Positions 8,902 to 16,857 are shown, counted from the stretch's first letter. The stretch is 36,791 nt of DNA from [Clostridium] symbiosum ATCC 14940 (GCF_000466485.1 NZ_KE992918.1:1-36791); one strand, 5' to 3'. A program made the numbers and translations. The notes: a model not told the origin generated them from the letters alone.

Positions 8902-9850
8902 ATATTATATAAAACATTCTATTCGGACTCTTATGAAAAAATCCATCCTGCCGGTAATCCCGGTTTTAATCCTGATTCTGCTGCTGATGCGCCCCGCCCT
9001 TGCCTTTGACGGGGCTAAATCCGGGCTTCTTCTATGGTTTAACGTGGTTCTCCCCACACTTCTGCCGTTCATGCTCTGCTCAAGCCTTCTCGTGGCCTGG
9101 GGCGGAGTTCCCCTTATCACACGGCCGTTTGCACCGCTGTTCAGGCTCCTGGGCCTCTCTGATAAGGGAAGCTATGCTCTGATGTCCGGACTGTTATGCG
9201 GTTATCCCATGGGCGCAAAAACAACTGCCGATTTTGTCCGTGACGGCAGCATATCAAGCAACGAGGGAAAAAGACTTCTGGCCATAGCCGGCTGTCCCAG
9301 CCCCATGTTCGTCGCCGGTTACATACATTCTCACCTGGACGGTACGGTTCCTTTCCTTTTTATCGCAGCAGCCGTCTATCTCCCGGTCATAATCAACGGC
9401 TTTCTTGTACAGCTCTTTTACAGGGAAAGAAAAAAAGCTCTCCCCTCTCCTTTGCCGGTCACCTGCAATGCCGCTCCTGACGGCAGGCCATTTGATGAAA
9501 TCATGATGGCTTCCCTGGAGATTATGGTCAAAATCGGCGGATATATCATGCTGTATTCCATTCTGGCAGGCTTTATCTGCGAATCCTCCGTACTCCCGGA
9601 ATCAGTAAAGCCGCTTCTGACCGGATTTGTGGAAATGACGACGGGGATTGATGCTGTCTCCCGGACAATGTCCGGATTGCCCGCCGCCCTGGCAATCCTA
9701 TTCTCCGCCGTCTTCGGCGGCCTGTCCGGCGTATCGCAGACAAATACGGTTATAAAAAATGCCGGACTCTCCATCCGGCATTATGTACTGTGGAAACTGC
9801 TTCACGCGGCCCTCTCCTGTACTATCCTTATTCTGCTGTCATCTCTGTAG
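8873..9850 (+). CDS. ylbJ: Sporulation integral membrane protein YlbJ
   Basis: 325 aa, polytopic membrane protein of the nucleoside-transporter/FeoB-gate (Gate) fold. In B. subtilis YlbJ is a sigma-E-dependent protein needed for spore cortex formation. Family signatures are WFNVVLPTLLPFMLCSSLL, GLLCGYPMGAKTTADF, LLAIAGCPSPMFVAGYI and the C-terminal FGGLSGVSQTNTVI. About eight hydrophobic segments are visible. The start at 8873 follows AAGGA by about seven bases; an upstream in-frame start at 8834 lacks a good site. The first ~29 bases overlap the divergent M23 gene, and the last 23 bases overlap the convergent coiled-coil gene. In many Bacillota ylbJ neighbours coaD and rsmD, as here. Confidence 0.92.
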   Translation: MNIRESLPDIYYIKHSIRTLMKKSILPVIPVLILILLLMRPALAFDGAKSGLLLWFNVVLPTLLPFMLCSSLLVAWGGVPLITRPFAPLFRLLGLSDKGSYALMSGLLCGYPMGAKTTADFVRDGSISSNEGKRLLAIAGCPSPMFVAGYIHSHLDGTVPFLFIAAAVYLPVIINGFLVQLFYRERKKALPSPLPVTCNAAPDGRPFDEIMMASLEIMVKIGGYIMLYSILAGFICESSVLPESVKPLLTGFVEMTTGIDAVSRTMSGLPAALAILFSAVFGGLSGVSQTNTVIKNAGLSIRHYVLWKLLHAALSCTILILLSSL

Positions 9851-10421
9851 CCGCGGCCTCTCCGTTGTCTTCCAGCTCCGTCACAACGCTGCCTGCCAGC
9901 TCGTTGCGGTTTGAGGATACGATATCATAGCTGGACTGCATGGAGTTCATAAAGCCGTCAAAACGTCCCTGCGCTCCTTCCATGGAGTGTTTGATAATGG
10001 TCTGGAGACTGCGCAGCATATCGTCCGTATACTGCACGGAACTCTGGCGGATATTGTTGGCTTCAATCACAGCGCTGTCCACAATGGCCTGTGCCTGTGC
10101 GTTAGCCTGCTCAATAATGCTGTTGGCCTCGGAGTATGCCCTCTGCATAATCTCATGCTCATTCACCAGCTCGTTCGTCTGCGCCGTTGCCTCGGCCACC
10201 ATGGCATCGGCCTGGGAACGGGCTTCCTGAAGAATGGCATCCTGATTGCTTATAATCTTCTGATACTTCTTAATCTCTTCCGGTATCCTTAATCGAAGCT
10301 CTACAAGCAACTCCTCAATCTCTTCTTTATTAACAAGAATCTTTGCATTGGACAGCGGCTGATACTTACAACTGTCGATATAATCTTCAATCTCTGTAAT
10401 GATCTGTTCAATTCTGCTCAT
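9828..10421 (-). CDS. Coiled-coil protein, DivIVA-like/ATPase-annotated, cotranscribed with coaD
   Basis: 197 aa, almost entirely helical. The run of Ala/Gln/Glu heptads from about residue 60 to 150 (ILQEARSQADAMVAEATAQ...IIEQANAQAQAIVDSAVIEANNIRQ) is a strong coiled coil of the kind often annotated as a vacuolar ATPase subunit H-like or DivIVA-like protein. No enzymatic motif and no membrane segment are present. It starts 15 bases after coaD ends, so it is probably the third gene of an rsmD-coaD operon. The 3' end overlaps ylbJ tail to tail by 23 bp. A cell-division or scaffolding role is only a guess. Confidence 0.82.
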   Translation of the reverse strand: MSRIEQIITEIEDYIDSCKYQPLSNAKILVNKEEIEELLVELRLRIPEEIKKYQKIISNQDAILQEARSQADAMVAEATAQTNELVNEHEIMQRAYSEANSIIEQANAQAQAIVDSAVIEANNIRQSSVQYTDDMLRSLQTIIKHSMEGAQGRFDGFMNSMQSSYDIVSSNRNELAGSVVTELEDNGEAAATEMTAE

Positions 10422-10436
10422 AGTCTTTCTCCTTAC

Positions 10437-10937
10437 TTATTCGCTCCTCTGCCCAGCCTGGGCCGCATACTTTTCTCTCACCTTTTCAGCAATCTCCGGC
10501 GACAGGAAAGAGGAAATATCCCCGCCGTACATGGCGACTTCCTTCGCCATGCTGGAACTTAAATATGCATATTTAAGGTTGGTTGTCAGGAACAGTGTGT
10601 CTATCTCGGGTGCAATGACCCTGTTCATCTGCGCAAGCTGCAGTTCATACTCAAAATCCGTGATAGCGCGCAGTCCCCTGACAATCACATTCGCATCATT
10701 GCTGCGAACAAAATCAATCAGAAGGCCGGCAAAAGACTGTACCTCCACATTGGGAAAATGGGAAGTTACGTCTTTTAACATATTAACACGTTCTTCGACA
10801 GAAAACAACGGAGATTTTGCACTATTATTTAAAACTCCGACGATCAGTTTATCAAAAATTTTTGAAGAACGCTCAATGATATCGTAATGGCCGAGCGTCA
10901 CCGGGTCAAAGCTGCCCGGATAAATAGCTGTCTTCAT
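10437..10937 (-). CDS. coaD: Phosphopantetheine adenylyltransferase CoaD
   Basis: 166 aa, normal length for the family. It transfers AMP from ATP to 4'-phosphopantetheine to give dephospho-CoA, the penultimate step of coenzyme A synthesis. The nucleotidyltransferase signature [18 protein letters not shown] is at residues 4-21 (the TxGH-type motif appears as TLGH). [20 protein letters not shown] and the C-terminal [19 protein letters not shown] motif are also present. It starts two bases after rsmD ends, a conserved pairing in Bacillota. Confidence 0.97.
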   Translation of the reverse strand: MKTAIYPGSFDPVTLGHYDIIERSSKIFDKLIVGVLNNSAKSPLFSVEERVNMLKDVTSHFPNVEVQSFAGLLIDFVRSNDANVIVRGLRAITDFEYELQLAQMNRVIAPEIDTLFLTTNLKYAYLSSSMAKEVAMYGGDISSFLSPEIAEKVREKYAAQAGQRSE

Positions 10938-10939
10938 CC

Positions 10940-11500
10940 TTACTTTTCTCCTTTGGTAATGAATAGGTGCTTGTTGGTCTTGTACTCTTTTTCGCGTACA
11001 AGCTCAAAGCCAAGCTCAGAAAGATAATCCATCCCGGTCTCCCTGGACGCCTCCGCGATAATAAGAGTATCTGCGTGGGTAAGGGCTGAATGGGCCAGAT
11101 ATTCAAGTACAGCCTTCTCGAGCAATTGGTTATAAGGCGGATCCATAAAAATTATATCAAACACAAGCTGTCTTTCCTCAAGGCGTTTCAGCGCCGTAAT
11201 CACGTCGCAGTTCATTACCGTCGCCTTGTCTTCCAGATGGGTGATTTTCAGATTCTCCCGGATACACTGGGCAGCCCTGGGGTTATGTTCCACCATTACG
11301 GCCATTTCGGCTCCGCGGCTCAGCGCTTCGATACCGATGGCTCCGCTGCCGCTGAAGAGATCTAAAAAAGTGCAGCCATAAACATCATTCTGCATCATGT
11401 TAAAAAGGGTTTCTTTAATTCTGTCTGTGGTTGGTCTTGTATCCTTACCTTCTAATGTCTTTAAAAGCAGCCTCTTGGCGCTTCCTGCTATTACACGCAT
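10940..11500 (-). CDS. rsmD: 16S rRNA (guanine966-N2)-methyltransferase RsmD
   Basis: 186 aa. Methylates G966 of 16S rRNA (E. coli numbering) using SAM. The N-terminus [35 protein letters not shown] is the family hallmark. The SAM-binding motif [20 protein letters not shown] is at about 41-60, and the catalytic FMDPPYN at about 118-124. First gene of the rsmD-coaD-coiled-coil operon, with a clear sigma-A promoter just upstream. Confidence 0.96.
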   Translation of the reverse strand: MRVIAGSAKRLLLKTLEGKDTRPTTDRIKETLFNMMQNDVYGCTFLDLFSGSGAIGIEALSRGAEMAVMVEHNPRAAQCIRENLKITHLEDKATVMNCDVITALKRLEERQLVFDIIFMDPPYNQLLEKAVLEYLAHSALTHADTLIIAEASRETGMDYLSELGFELVREKEYKTNKHLFITKGEK

Positions 11501-11532
11501 GGATTCTTTCCCCGAAAATTTTTTTCTTATAT

Positions 11533-11561
11533 ATTATAGTATGTATTTCATTTATATACAA
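11533..11561 (-). promoter_or_regulatory. Sigma-A promoter of rsmD-coaD
   Basis: On the minus strand, -35 TTGTAT (11556-11561), a 17-base spacer, and -10 TATAAT (11533-11538). The transcript would begin about 25 bases upstream of the rsmD ATG. Good match to consensus. Confidence 0.8.
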
Positions 11562-11714
11562 GCAGTATTTCTGAATAAGCTCACTTTTATTGTAATTTAT
11601 CCTCACAGTGGAGATTTGCATAGCACCGCTGCGCACTCCAATGAGTGCAAACGGTCCCCGCAGCAATTCATTCCGTCCGGATTCCCCCTTACGGCAACCT
11701 GCAATCCGGGGACG

Positions 11715-11770
11715 GAAGACTCAGAAATACCTCACCACACCGGCCCCGGTCCGTTTTGGCCGCGTCCTCC
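11715..11770 (-). repeat. Repeat family R1, internal copy
   Basis: Read on the minus strand, GGAGGACGCG followed by about 45 bases ending GAGTCTTC matches 36733-36791 with a few substitutions and a short gap. It sits just beyond the SASP terminator. The 11501-11880 stretch holds no gene: it contains the rsmD promoter, this repeat and the terminator hairpin. Confidence 0.8.
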
Positions 11771-11788
11771 ATTCTCAATATATAACGC

Positions 11789-11834
11789 AAAAATACAGGG
11801 CAATGGCAGCATTCTATCTGCCGCAGCCCTGTAT
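11789..11834 (-). terminator. Intrinsic terminator of the SASP gene
   Basis: ATACAGGGC (11793-11801) pairs perfectly with GCCCTGTAT (11826-11834), with an inner GGCAG/CTGCC stem. On the minus strand the hairpin is followed by TTTTT. A weaker hairpin with a T-run at 11843-11863 lies closer to the gene. Confidence 0.8.
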
Positions 11835-11880
11835 CTTCGCCGAAAAATTCAAGATTTCTCGAAATTATAAGTCAGTTGAC

Positions 11881-12087
11881 TTATTTACCTGCCATCTGTC
11901 TTTCCTGAGCTTCGATCATCTTTTTAACCATATATCCGCCTACAGAACCATTCTGTGCAGATGTTAAGTTACCATTGTATCCGTTTGTTAACGGCACACC
12001 AAGTTCGTTGGCAACCTCCATTTTGAATCTGTTCATAGCTTCCTTTGCTTCTGGTACGTTTGTGTTGTTGTTGTTTGTAGTAGACAT
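11881..12087 (-). CDS. Alpha/beta-type small acid-soluble spore protein (SASP)
   Basis: 68 aa. Binds and protects spore DNA, forcing it into an A-like form, and is degraded by the GPR protease at germination. Family motifs are the NRFKMEVANELGVPL block (residues about 19-33, containing the GPR cleavage region) and NGYNGNLTSAQNGSVGGYMVKKMIE. The Asn/Thr-rich N-terminus is typical. GGAGG lies nine bases before the ATG. Monocistronic: it has its own terminator downstream and a possible forespore promoter upstream. Together with ylbJ it identifies the organism as a spore former. Confidence 0.97.
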   Translation of the reverse strand: MSTTNNNNTNVPEAKEAMNRFKMEVANELGVPLTNGYNGNLTSAQNGSVGGYMVKKMIEAQERQMAGK

Positions 12088-12174
12088 AATAAACGCCTCC
12101 TTTTCATCTGTTTTTTAGTGCCCATGTTATTGTTTGTGTGTTTGTTTCATGGGCTGTTATTTATGCTACACTCC

Positions 12175-12181
12175 TATTATG
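12175..12181 (-). promoter_or_regulatory. Possible sigma-G type -10 element for the SASP gene
   Basis: CATAATA on the minus strand fits the CATnnTA pattern of forespore promoters and lies 88 bases before the SASP ATG. The -35 match about 15 bases upstream (GTATT) is poor, so this is tentative. The 12088-12278 gap holds nothing else that I recognise. Confidence 0.35.
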
Positions 12182-12278
12182 GCTCTCAGATGAAATAATA
12201 CTCTGATATCTTTTGGTACAAATGGAATTTCCTTCCTGACCTATCAGTCCGCATTCATTTATGCTTTACAACAGATGT

Positions 12279-13136
12279 TTATTTTTCTTTCAATGAAAGA
12301 AATGCACAAAGGTTACCGCGCCGTTCAGCCGTTCTTCTGTGGGAAAACAAAAGCTGGGGATTACAATATGTGCAGATATTGGTCACCGCCAGATTATCGC
12401 CTTTGATTCCCGCTTCTTTTAAAACAATCTCATTAGCCTTCCACAAGTCAAGCTGATATTTTCCGTTTTGTTTTTTTAATAATATCACATCATGATATTT
12501 TTCGTGAAAAGCATCGGCAAACTCATCTGCCACTTCTTCTCCTACTTCATAACAATCCCCACAGATACTCGGTCCGATACAGGCAATGATATCCTCCGGC
12601 CGCGTGCCGAATGCTTCCTTCATCGCATCAACCGTTACCTGCCCCATTCTTTTTACCGTACCGCGCCAGCCGGAATGAGACAGGCCGATTGCTTTATGTA
12701 CCGGATCTAAAAAATATAGCGGAACACAGTCGGCAAAAAATGTAACCAGCGTTATACCGGGAATATCGGTAATCAGGCCGTCCACATCCCTGTAGTCTCT
12801 GTCTCTGACAATCCCCTTCCCCTCATCCTCTTCTGTCACCCGCCTGACATTAGTTGTGTGAGTCTGCCATGTCAGTACCATGCGTTCTCTGTCCACGCCC
12901 AGAGCCGCCGCCATTCTTCTGTAATTTTCCAGCACATCATCCCTGTCGTCACCTCTTGTGAAAGAGAAATTCATTGTGGCGAAATCACCCTTGCTCACAC
13001 CGCCAAGACGGGTGGAAAAAGCATGGGAAACCAGCCCTGTATCTTCAAGGATGGGAAATGATAAATAAGTAACTCCTCTGTTCTCTTTTACGGTCAGTAC
13101 CGTTTCTTCTGTCTTTTTAATAATTTTCTGCGTCAT
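12279..13136 (-). CDS. pgeF: PgeF/YfiH-family multicopper-type purine nucleoside phosphorylase/laccase-domain protein
   Basis: 285 aa. Family members (YlmD, YfiH, human LACC1) are zinc-dependent purine nucleoside phosphorylase/adenosine deaminase enzymes; E. coli YfiH was also proposed to correct peptidoglycan precursors. The metal-binding His and Cys are in WQTHTTNV, FFADCVPLYFLDP and GLSHSGWRGTVKRMG. The block CIGPSICGDCYEVGEEV and the C-terminal NICTYCNPQLLFSHRR are diagnostic. The start at 13136 follows GGAGG by five bases; the longer frame to 13178 would overlap yraN. Last gene of a lepB-rbgA-rnhB-yraN-pgeF string. Confidence 0.93.
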   Translation of the reverse strand: MTQKIIKKTEETVLTVKENRGVTYLSFPILEDTGLVSHAFSTRLGGVSKGDFATMNFSFTRGDDRDDVLENYRRMAAALGVDRERMVLTWQTHTTNVRRVTEEDEGKGIVRDRDYRDVDGLITDIPGITLVTFFADCVPLYFLDPVHKAIGLSHSGWRGTVKRMGQVTVDAMKEAFGTRPEDIIACIGPSICGDCYEVGEEVADEFADAFHEKYHDVILLKKQNGKYQLDLWKANEIVLKEAGIKGDNLAVTNICTYCNPQLLFSHRRTAERRGNLCAFLSLKEK

Positions 13137-13161
13137 AGTTTCCTCCCGGCAGAATAACCGG

Positions 13162-13530
13162 CTACAGCCAGAATGCATCCTGAATCAGACGCACCTCATC
13201 CTCCAGAACCGCCACTACATCAAAACGGCAGGGAGTTTCCTCCCCATATCCGCGGGTCAGCAGGTAATATCTGGCCGCGCCTGCAATTCTGCTTTTTTTC
13301 TTTGCGTCGACGGCTTCCGCCGGATCTCCGCTCCCTTTGCTGCTCCTGAATTTAACCTCGACAAATACAAGATAGCCGCCGTCTTTTGCAATCAAATCGA
13401 TCTCTCCTGTACGGCAGCGGTAATTTTTTTCCAGGATTACATATCCCCGGTCTGTCAGGAAAGCAGCCGCCTGTAATTCATGACGGCTGCCTGTCTCCCT
13501 GTTATTCTTTTTATTTTTACTGCGTCTCAT
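13162..13530 (-). CDS. yraN: YraN family protein (UPF0102), predicted endonuclease fold
   Basis: 122 aa. A small restriction-endonuclease-like fold protein of unknown role, commonly next to rnhB. The family core is GSRHELQAAAFLTDRGYVILEKNYRCRTGEIDLIAKDGGYLVFVEVKFRSS: the Glu, the EIDL Asp and the EVK triplet form the nuclease-like D-ExK active site. Its start overlaps the 3' end of rnhB by 14 bp, indicating coupling. Confidence 0.93.
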   Translation of the reverse strand: MRRSKNKKNNRETGSRHELQAAAFLTDRGYVILEKNYRCRTGEIDLIAKDGGYLVFVEVKFRSSKGSGDPAEAVDAKKKSRIAGAARYYLLTRGYGEETPCRFDVVAVLEDEVRLIQDAFWL

Positions 13531-14176
13531 TCTTCAAATCCATCTTTGTCAGAAAGCTTCTGCGGTGGATCGGACACATGCCGAATTCCCGTATTGCATC
13601 CATATGAGCTTTCGTTCCATATCCTTTATGTTTAGCAAAACCATATTCAGGATAGAGCTTATCATACTCTTCCATCATATGATCCCTTGTTACTTTGGCA
13701 AGAACGCTGGCTGCGGCAATGGACACACTCTTGGCATCTCCCTTGATAATCCTGACCTGCTTTTTATCGTCAATGCCCGGAATCATAACGGCATCATTTA
13801 AAAATATGTCCGGCTCGGCCGGCAGCTGCGAAACAGCCTGCCGCATTGCCTCGTAGGTAGCCTGAAGAATATTAATCTCATCAATCACTGCCGGGCTTAC
13901 AATTCCGACGCCATAGGCCACCGCTTTTTCCCGGATTTCCAGAAACAGCTCCTCACGCCGCCTCTCCGAAAGCTTTTTTGAATCATTCAGCCAGAGAATT
14001 ACAGCATCCTTTGGCAGAACGGCAGCCGCCGCGACGACGGGACCTGCAAGCGGTCCCCTTCCTGCCTCGTCAATTCCGCAGATAACGGAATACTCTTCGT
14101 ATTTACGTTCATATTCTCTCATCTGCTCCAGGCGTTTAAGCTCCTGTTCTAGTTTCTCACTGCTGATTTTTCTCAT
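13517..14176 (-). CDS. rnhB: Ribonuclease HII
   Basis: 219 aa. Cleaves RNA in RNA/DNA hybrids and single ribonucleotides in DNA. The active-site motif CGIDEAGRGPLAGPVVAAA supplies Asp and Glu; further acidic residues are in LNDSKKLSERRRE and FLNDAVMI. The IIKGDAKSVSIAAASVLAKVTRDHMM block is family-specific. The start at 14176 (MRKISSEKLE) follows GGGAGA; a longer reading to 14302 overlaps rbgA by 68 bp and lacks support. An N-terminal helical extension of about 30 residues precedes the catalytic domain, as in many clostridial RNase HII. Confidence 0.95.
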   Translation of the reverse strand: MRKISSEKLEQELKRLEQMREYERKYEEYSVICGIDEAGRGPLAGPVVAAAAVLPKDAVILWLNDSKKLSERRREELFLEIREKAVAYGVGIVSPAVIDEINILQATYEAMRQAVSQLPAEPDIFLNDAVMIPGIDDKKQVRIIKGDAKSVSIAAASVLAKVTRDHMMEEYDKLYPEYGFAKHKGYGTKAHMDAIREFGMCPIHRRSFLTKMDLKNETQ

Positions 14177-14234
14177 CTTTTGTATGTCTCCCGTCTTATA
14201 CGTATACTTAATTCTGTTTTCCCGCTCTTCCCTC

Positions 14235-15089
14235 TTATTTTTCTCCGGGGGCTTCCGGGAATTCCAACGTGATCCGGCCCAGCTTCCCGCTTCGGAAATC
14301 ATCCAGCAGCAGATTGGCCGCTTTTTTCGTATCCAGCTCGTTTCCCTTAAGCAGGCAGGAACGGGCCTGCGCTACCTCCCTGAGCGCCTCATAGGGGTCC
14401 TCTGTCTCTATACCGTAACGCTCATTTAAGTTTCGTCCGTAATGCTTTATCAGGAATTTCAGCAGTTCTGCCGCCAGTTCCTCTTTGTCGATAATTTCAT
14501 CATTGATGGAACCGATAAAAGCGAGCTTAAGCCCCACTTCCTGATCCTCAAAACGGGGCCAGAGGATTCCCGGCGTGTCTAACAGCTCAAGAGTCTTGTT
14601 AAGGCGAATCCACTGATTTCCTTTTGTCACACCCGGTTTATTACCTGTTTTTGTACATGCTTTGCCGGCAAAGGAATTAATGAAGGTGGATTTTCCCACA
14701 TTGGGAATTCCGACGACCATGGTGCGCACAGGCCGGTTTAATATTCCCCTCTTCCTGTCACGCTCTATCTTTTCCCGGCAGGCTTCCTGTACCAGCGGCT
14801 GAATCTGCTTCAGTCCCATGCCGGATCTTGCATTAACTTTAATTACATGGAAGCCTTTCTCCTGAAACCAGGCCGTCCACTTCTCATTATATCTCTCATC
14901 TGCCAAATCCGATTTATTTAAAAGGATAATCCTGCCCTTATTTTTTGCCAGCTCGTCAATATCAGGATTCCGGCTGCCTAAAGGCACTCTGGCATCCACC
15001 AGTTCAATTACCAGATCAATCAGCTTAATATCTTCTTTCATGGCTCTTTTGGCCTTTGTCATATGGCCTGGATACCATTGTATATTCAT
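14235..15089 (-). CDS. rbgA: Ribosome biogenesis GTPase YlqF/RbgA
   Basis: 284 aa. A circularly permuted GTPase needed for late 50S subunit assembly. The start MNIQWYPGHMTKAKRAM is the family hallmark. G motifs appear in permuted order: G4 LLNKSDL, then G1 VGIPNVGKSTFIN, then G3 DTPGI. The C-terminal ANTAR-like RNA-binding domain runs from about residue 200 (EDPYEALREVAQARSC...LLDDFRSGKLGRITLE). It is located between lepB (12 bp upstream) and rnhB, an arrangement conserved in Bacillota. Confidence 0.96.
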   Translation of the reverse strand: MNIQWYPGHMTKAKRAMKEDIKLIDLVIELVDARVPLGSRNPDIDELAKNKGRIILLNKSDLADERYNEKWTAWFQEKGFHVIKVNARSGMGLKQIQPLVQEACREKIERDRKRGILNRPVRTMVVGIPNVGKSTFINSFAGKACTKTGNKPGVTKGNQWIRLNKTLELLDTPGILWPRFEDQEVGLKLAFIGSINDEIIDKEELAAELLKFLIKHYGRNLNERYGIETEDPYEALREVAQARSCLLKGNELDTKKAANLLLDDFRSGKLGRITLEFPEAPGEK

Positions 15090-15101
15090 TTCAATCTCCT
15101 T

Positions 15102-15656
15102 TCACGTGACCGGGCGTATCAGCCCGAAATGGCGTAAGGGACGGATTCTGAGCCAGACCTTACCTTTAATCTGGCCTTTTTTCACATTTCCCACACTGGC
15201 AAAACGGCTGTCCTCGCTGTTCTCTCTGTTATCTCCCAGGAGAAAGTACTCATCCTGTGAAAGAAGCACCGGATTCTCCGCAAGGCCTGCCAGGGCGGCC
15301 TGTCCCAGTCCGTTTTCCGCATCTATTCTTTTATCGTCAATATACAGGAAACCATCCTTAATCTGCACCGTTTCGCCTGGCAGTCCTACGACTCTCCTGA
15401 TATTAAACTTATTTTCTTCCTTTTCAAACACAACAATATCGAACCGTTTTATTTTACCAAATCTGACGGAAAGACGGTTCATCAAAACAACCTCATCCTG
15501 TGAAAGAACAGGATCCATCGATTGGCCCGTCATTGTAATCTGTGTCCCCAGCGAGAAGACAATGAACCAGGCAACGGATATCACGACAACTATATCGACA
15601 ATCCAGTTTACAATCAGCCTCAAACGGCTGGTTTCTTCGTCTATATACATTCGCAT
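15102..15656 (-). CDS. lepB: Type I signal peptidase
   Basis: 184 aa, single N-terminal membrane anchor (LIVNWIVDIVVVISVAWFIVFSLG, about 14-37), catalytic domain outside the cell. It removes signal peptides from exported proteins. The catalytic Ser46 is in the motif TGQSMDPVL. The usual catalytic Lys lies in a [Y]xKRxxGLPG motif, but here it reads NIRRVVGLPGE: Arg87 occupies the Lys position. Box E, LLGDNRENSEDSR, is intact. The replacement is unusual and is discussed in the findings. RBS AAAGGA before the ATG. First gene of the lepB-rbgA-rnhB-yraN-pgeF string, downstream of the rplS terminator. Confidence 0.9.
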   Translation of the reverse strand: MRMYIDEETSRLRLIVNWIVDIVVVISVAWFIVFSLGTQITMTGQSMDPVLSQDEVVLMNRLSVRFGKIKRFDIVVFEKEENKFNIRRVVGLPGETVQIKDGFLYIDDKRIDAENGLGQAALAGLAENPVLLSQDEYFLLGDNRENSEDSRFASVGNVKKGQIKGKVWLRIRPLRHFGLIRPVT

Positions 15657-15691
15657 CCTTTCACTCTGCCTGCCAAAAAACTTTGTCTGCT

Positions 15692-15721
15692 AAAAAAGGG
15701 ACAATATACATTGTCCCTTTT
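15692..15721 (-). terminator. Intrinsic terminator after rplS
   Basis: GGGACAAT and ATTGTCCC, extended by A/T pairs on both sides, form a perfect stem of about 12 bp (15694-15705 with 15710-15721) with a 4-base loop. On the minus strand it ends in a T-run. It ends the ribosomal operon and isolates lepB from it. Confidence 0.92.
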
Positions 15722-15731
15722 CTTTCAAGAA

Positions 15732-16079
15732 TTATTTAACTAACTCTTTAACTTTGGCAGCTTTACCAACTCTGTCTCTTAAATAGTTCAGTTTTGCTCT
15801 TCTTACTTTACCTCTTCTGATAACTTCAATGTTCTCAACAACAGGAGAATGTAACGGCCATGTCTTCTCTACGCCTACACCGTTGGAATTCTTTCTTACA
15901 GTGAAGGTTTCTCTTAAACCGCCGTTCTGTCTTTTAATAACAGTTCCCTCGAAAACCTGAATTCTTTCACGGTTTCCCTCTTTGATTTTTGCAGATACTC
16001 TTACAGTATCTCCTACATTGAAGCTCGGAACAGTCTCTTTTAACTGAGCAGCTTCGATATTCTTGATAATTTCGTTCAT
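15732..16079 (-). CDS. rplS: 50S ribosomal protein L19
   Basis: 115 aa, normal length. Lies at the 30S-50S interface. Recognisable from [19 protein letters not shown]-like [56 protein letters not shown] and [29 protein letters not shown] precedes the ATG. It has its own sigma-A promoter and a terminator, so it can be expressed independently of trmD. Confidence 0.98.
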   Translation of the reverse strand: MNEIIKNIEAAQLKETVPSFNVGDTVRVSAKIKEGNRERIQVFEGTVIKRQNGGLRETFTVRKNSNGVGVEKTWPLHSPVVENIEVIRRGKVRRAKLNYLRDRVGKAAKVKELVK

Positions 16080-16082
16080 CCT

Positions 16083-16154
16083 GGTGAACCTCCTTCAAAA
16101 TCTTTGATGTTCTTAATACGCTTCGTAACAGAGGACCATCTCTTTATTTCACAG
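16083..16154 (-). promoter_or_regulatory. Candidate L19 leader (r-protein autoregulatory 5' UTR)
   Basis: The ~75-nt leader folds by eye into an outer stem (GATGGTC with GAACATC, one mismatch) and an inner UACG-AAG-CGUA stem, followed by the GGAGG. An L19 leader family is known in Bacillota, and the location and size fit; I cannot confirm membership without a covariance-model search. Confidence 0.45.
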
Positions 16155-16160
16155 TTTATT

Positions 16161-16189
16161 ATGATACCATATATTTCAAAAGAATGCAA
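16161..16189 (-). promoter_or_regulatory. Sigma-A promoter of rplS
   Basis: Minus strand -35 TTGCAT (16184-16189), 17-base spacer, -10 TATCAT (16161-16166). It lies in the 176-bp gap between the lipoprotein gene and rplS. Confidence 0.75.
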
Positions 16190-16255
16190 GCATTTTAATT
16201 AAGCAGGTCGAAACGCTGTTACACGGAACGAACTGCCATTGTTCCTTCTTGCTAT

Positions 16256-16777
16256 TTAATCAAAAATTTCATTTACTACAAATTTTATTTCATCATTTTC
16301 TTTTGTAAAACTAACTTCGCATGTATATAGGGTCCCCTCTACCGTCAGTAATTTGAATGAAACAACTCCATTTCCTATATACGTAAACTCTGGCTCAGGT
16401 GCAAGTTCAGCAGAAATACCCAGCTTTTGAAAATCCCCCTCATTGTCGATAAATGCCACTTCAGCAGCTCCCGTATCTCTGTCTTTCAACAAAACGGCGC
16501 CAATTCGCTCATATGCATTATCGGAAACAACTTCGTAATCCACAATTTCTAAGTGTTTATCCTGATTAAACCGGTCAGAAAATTTACTCTTTATTTCTTC
16601 TTCCGTCCATACTTTATTTTCATTACTTTCAGAAAATTCAACTTCCATATCCTGTCCGTTAATTTCGGTGGTACTGATAGTATCTGCCATGTTTTTCGTA
16701 CAACCGGAAAGTGAAAATGTCAGAACAAGTATACACAGCGTTTCACATAATCTATATTTTGTTTGTTTCTGCATCAT
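16256..16777 (-). CDS. Predicted lipoprotein of unknown function inserted between trmD and rplS
   Basis: 173 aa from the chosen start (MMQKQTKYRL), which has GGGGG seven bases upstream; a longer frame to 16861 would run into trmD. The signal peptide ends in the lipobox LSGC (CILVLTFSLSGC), so the mature protein should be lipid-anchored at the outer face of the membrane. The remainder is acidic, soluble and matches no family I know; the EEEIKSKFSDRFNQDKHLEIVDYEVV segment resembles the small substrate-free lipoproteins common in clostridia. Base composition is visibly richer in A and T than trmD or rplS. trmD and rplS are normally adjacent, so the gene looks like a later insertion. Confidence 0.75.
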   Translation of the reverse strand: MMQKQTKYRLCETLCILVLTFSLSGCTKNMADTISTTEINGQDMEVEFSESNENKVWTEEEIKSKFSDRFNQDKHLEIVDYEVVSDNAYERIGAVLLKDRDTGAAEVAFIDNEGDFQKLGISAELAPEPEFTYIGNGVVSFKLLTVEGTLYTCEVSFTKENDEIKFVVNEIFD

Positions 16778-16857
16778 TTTCATTCCCCCTGTAAATTTCA
16801 ATTTTCCGCTCTCTGCTTTTTCCAGCCGCGTAGTGGCCGTAAAATATTTCCTCACCT

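Noticed and set aside
12284-12302. Palindrome TTTCTTTCAATGAAAGAAA at the pgeF stop codon as a terminator
   Set aside because: The loop would be almost absent and no GC-rich stem or clear T-run follows.
13137-13178. N-terminal extension of PgeF
   Set aside because: Overlaps yraN; GGAGG is placed for the start at 13136.
14177-14302. Longer RNase HII
   Set aside because: Overlaps rbgA and has no RBS; 14176 preferred.
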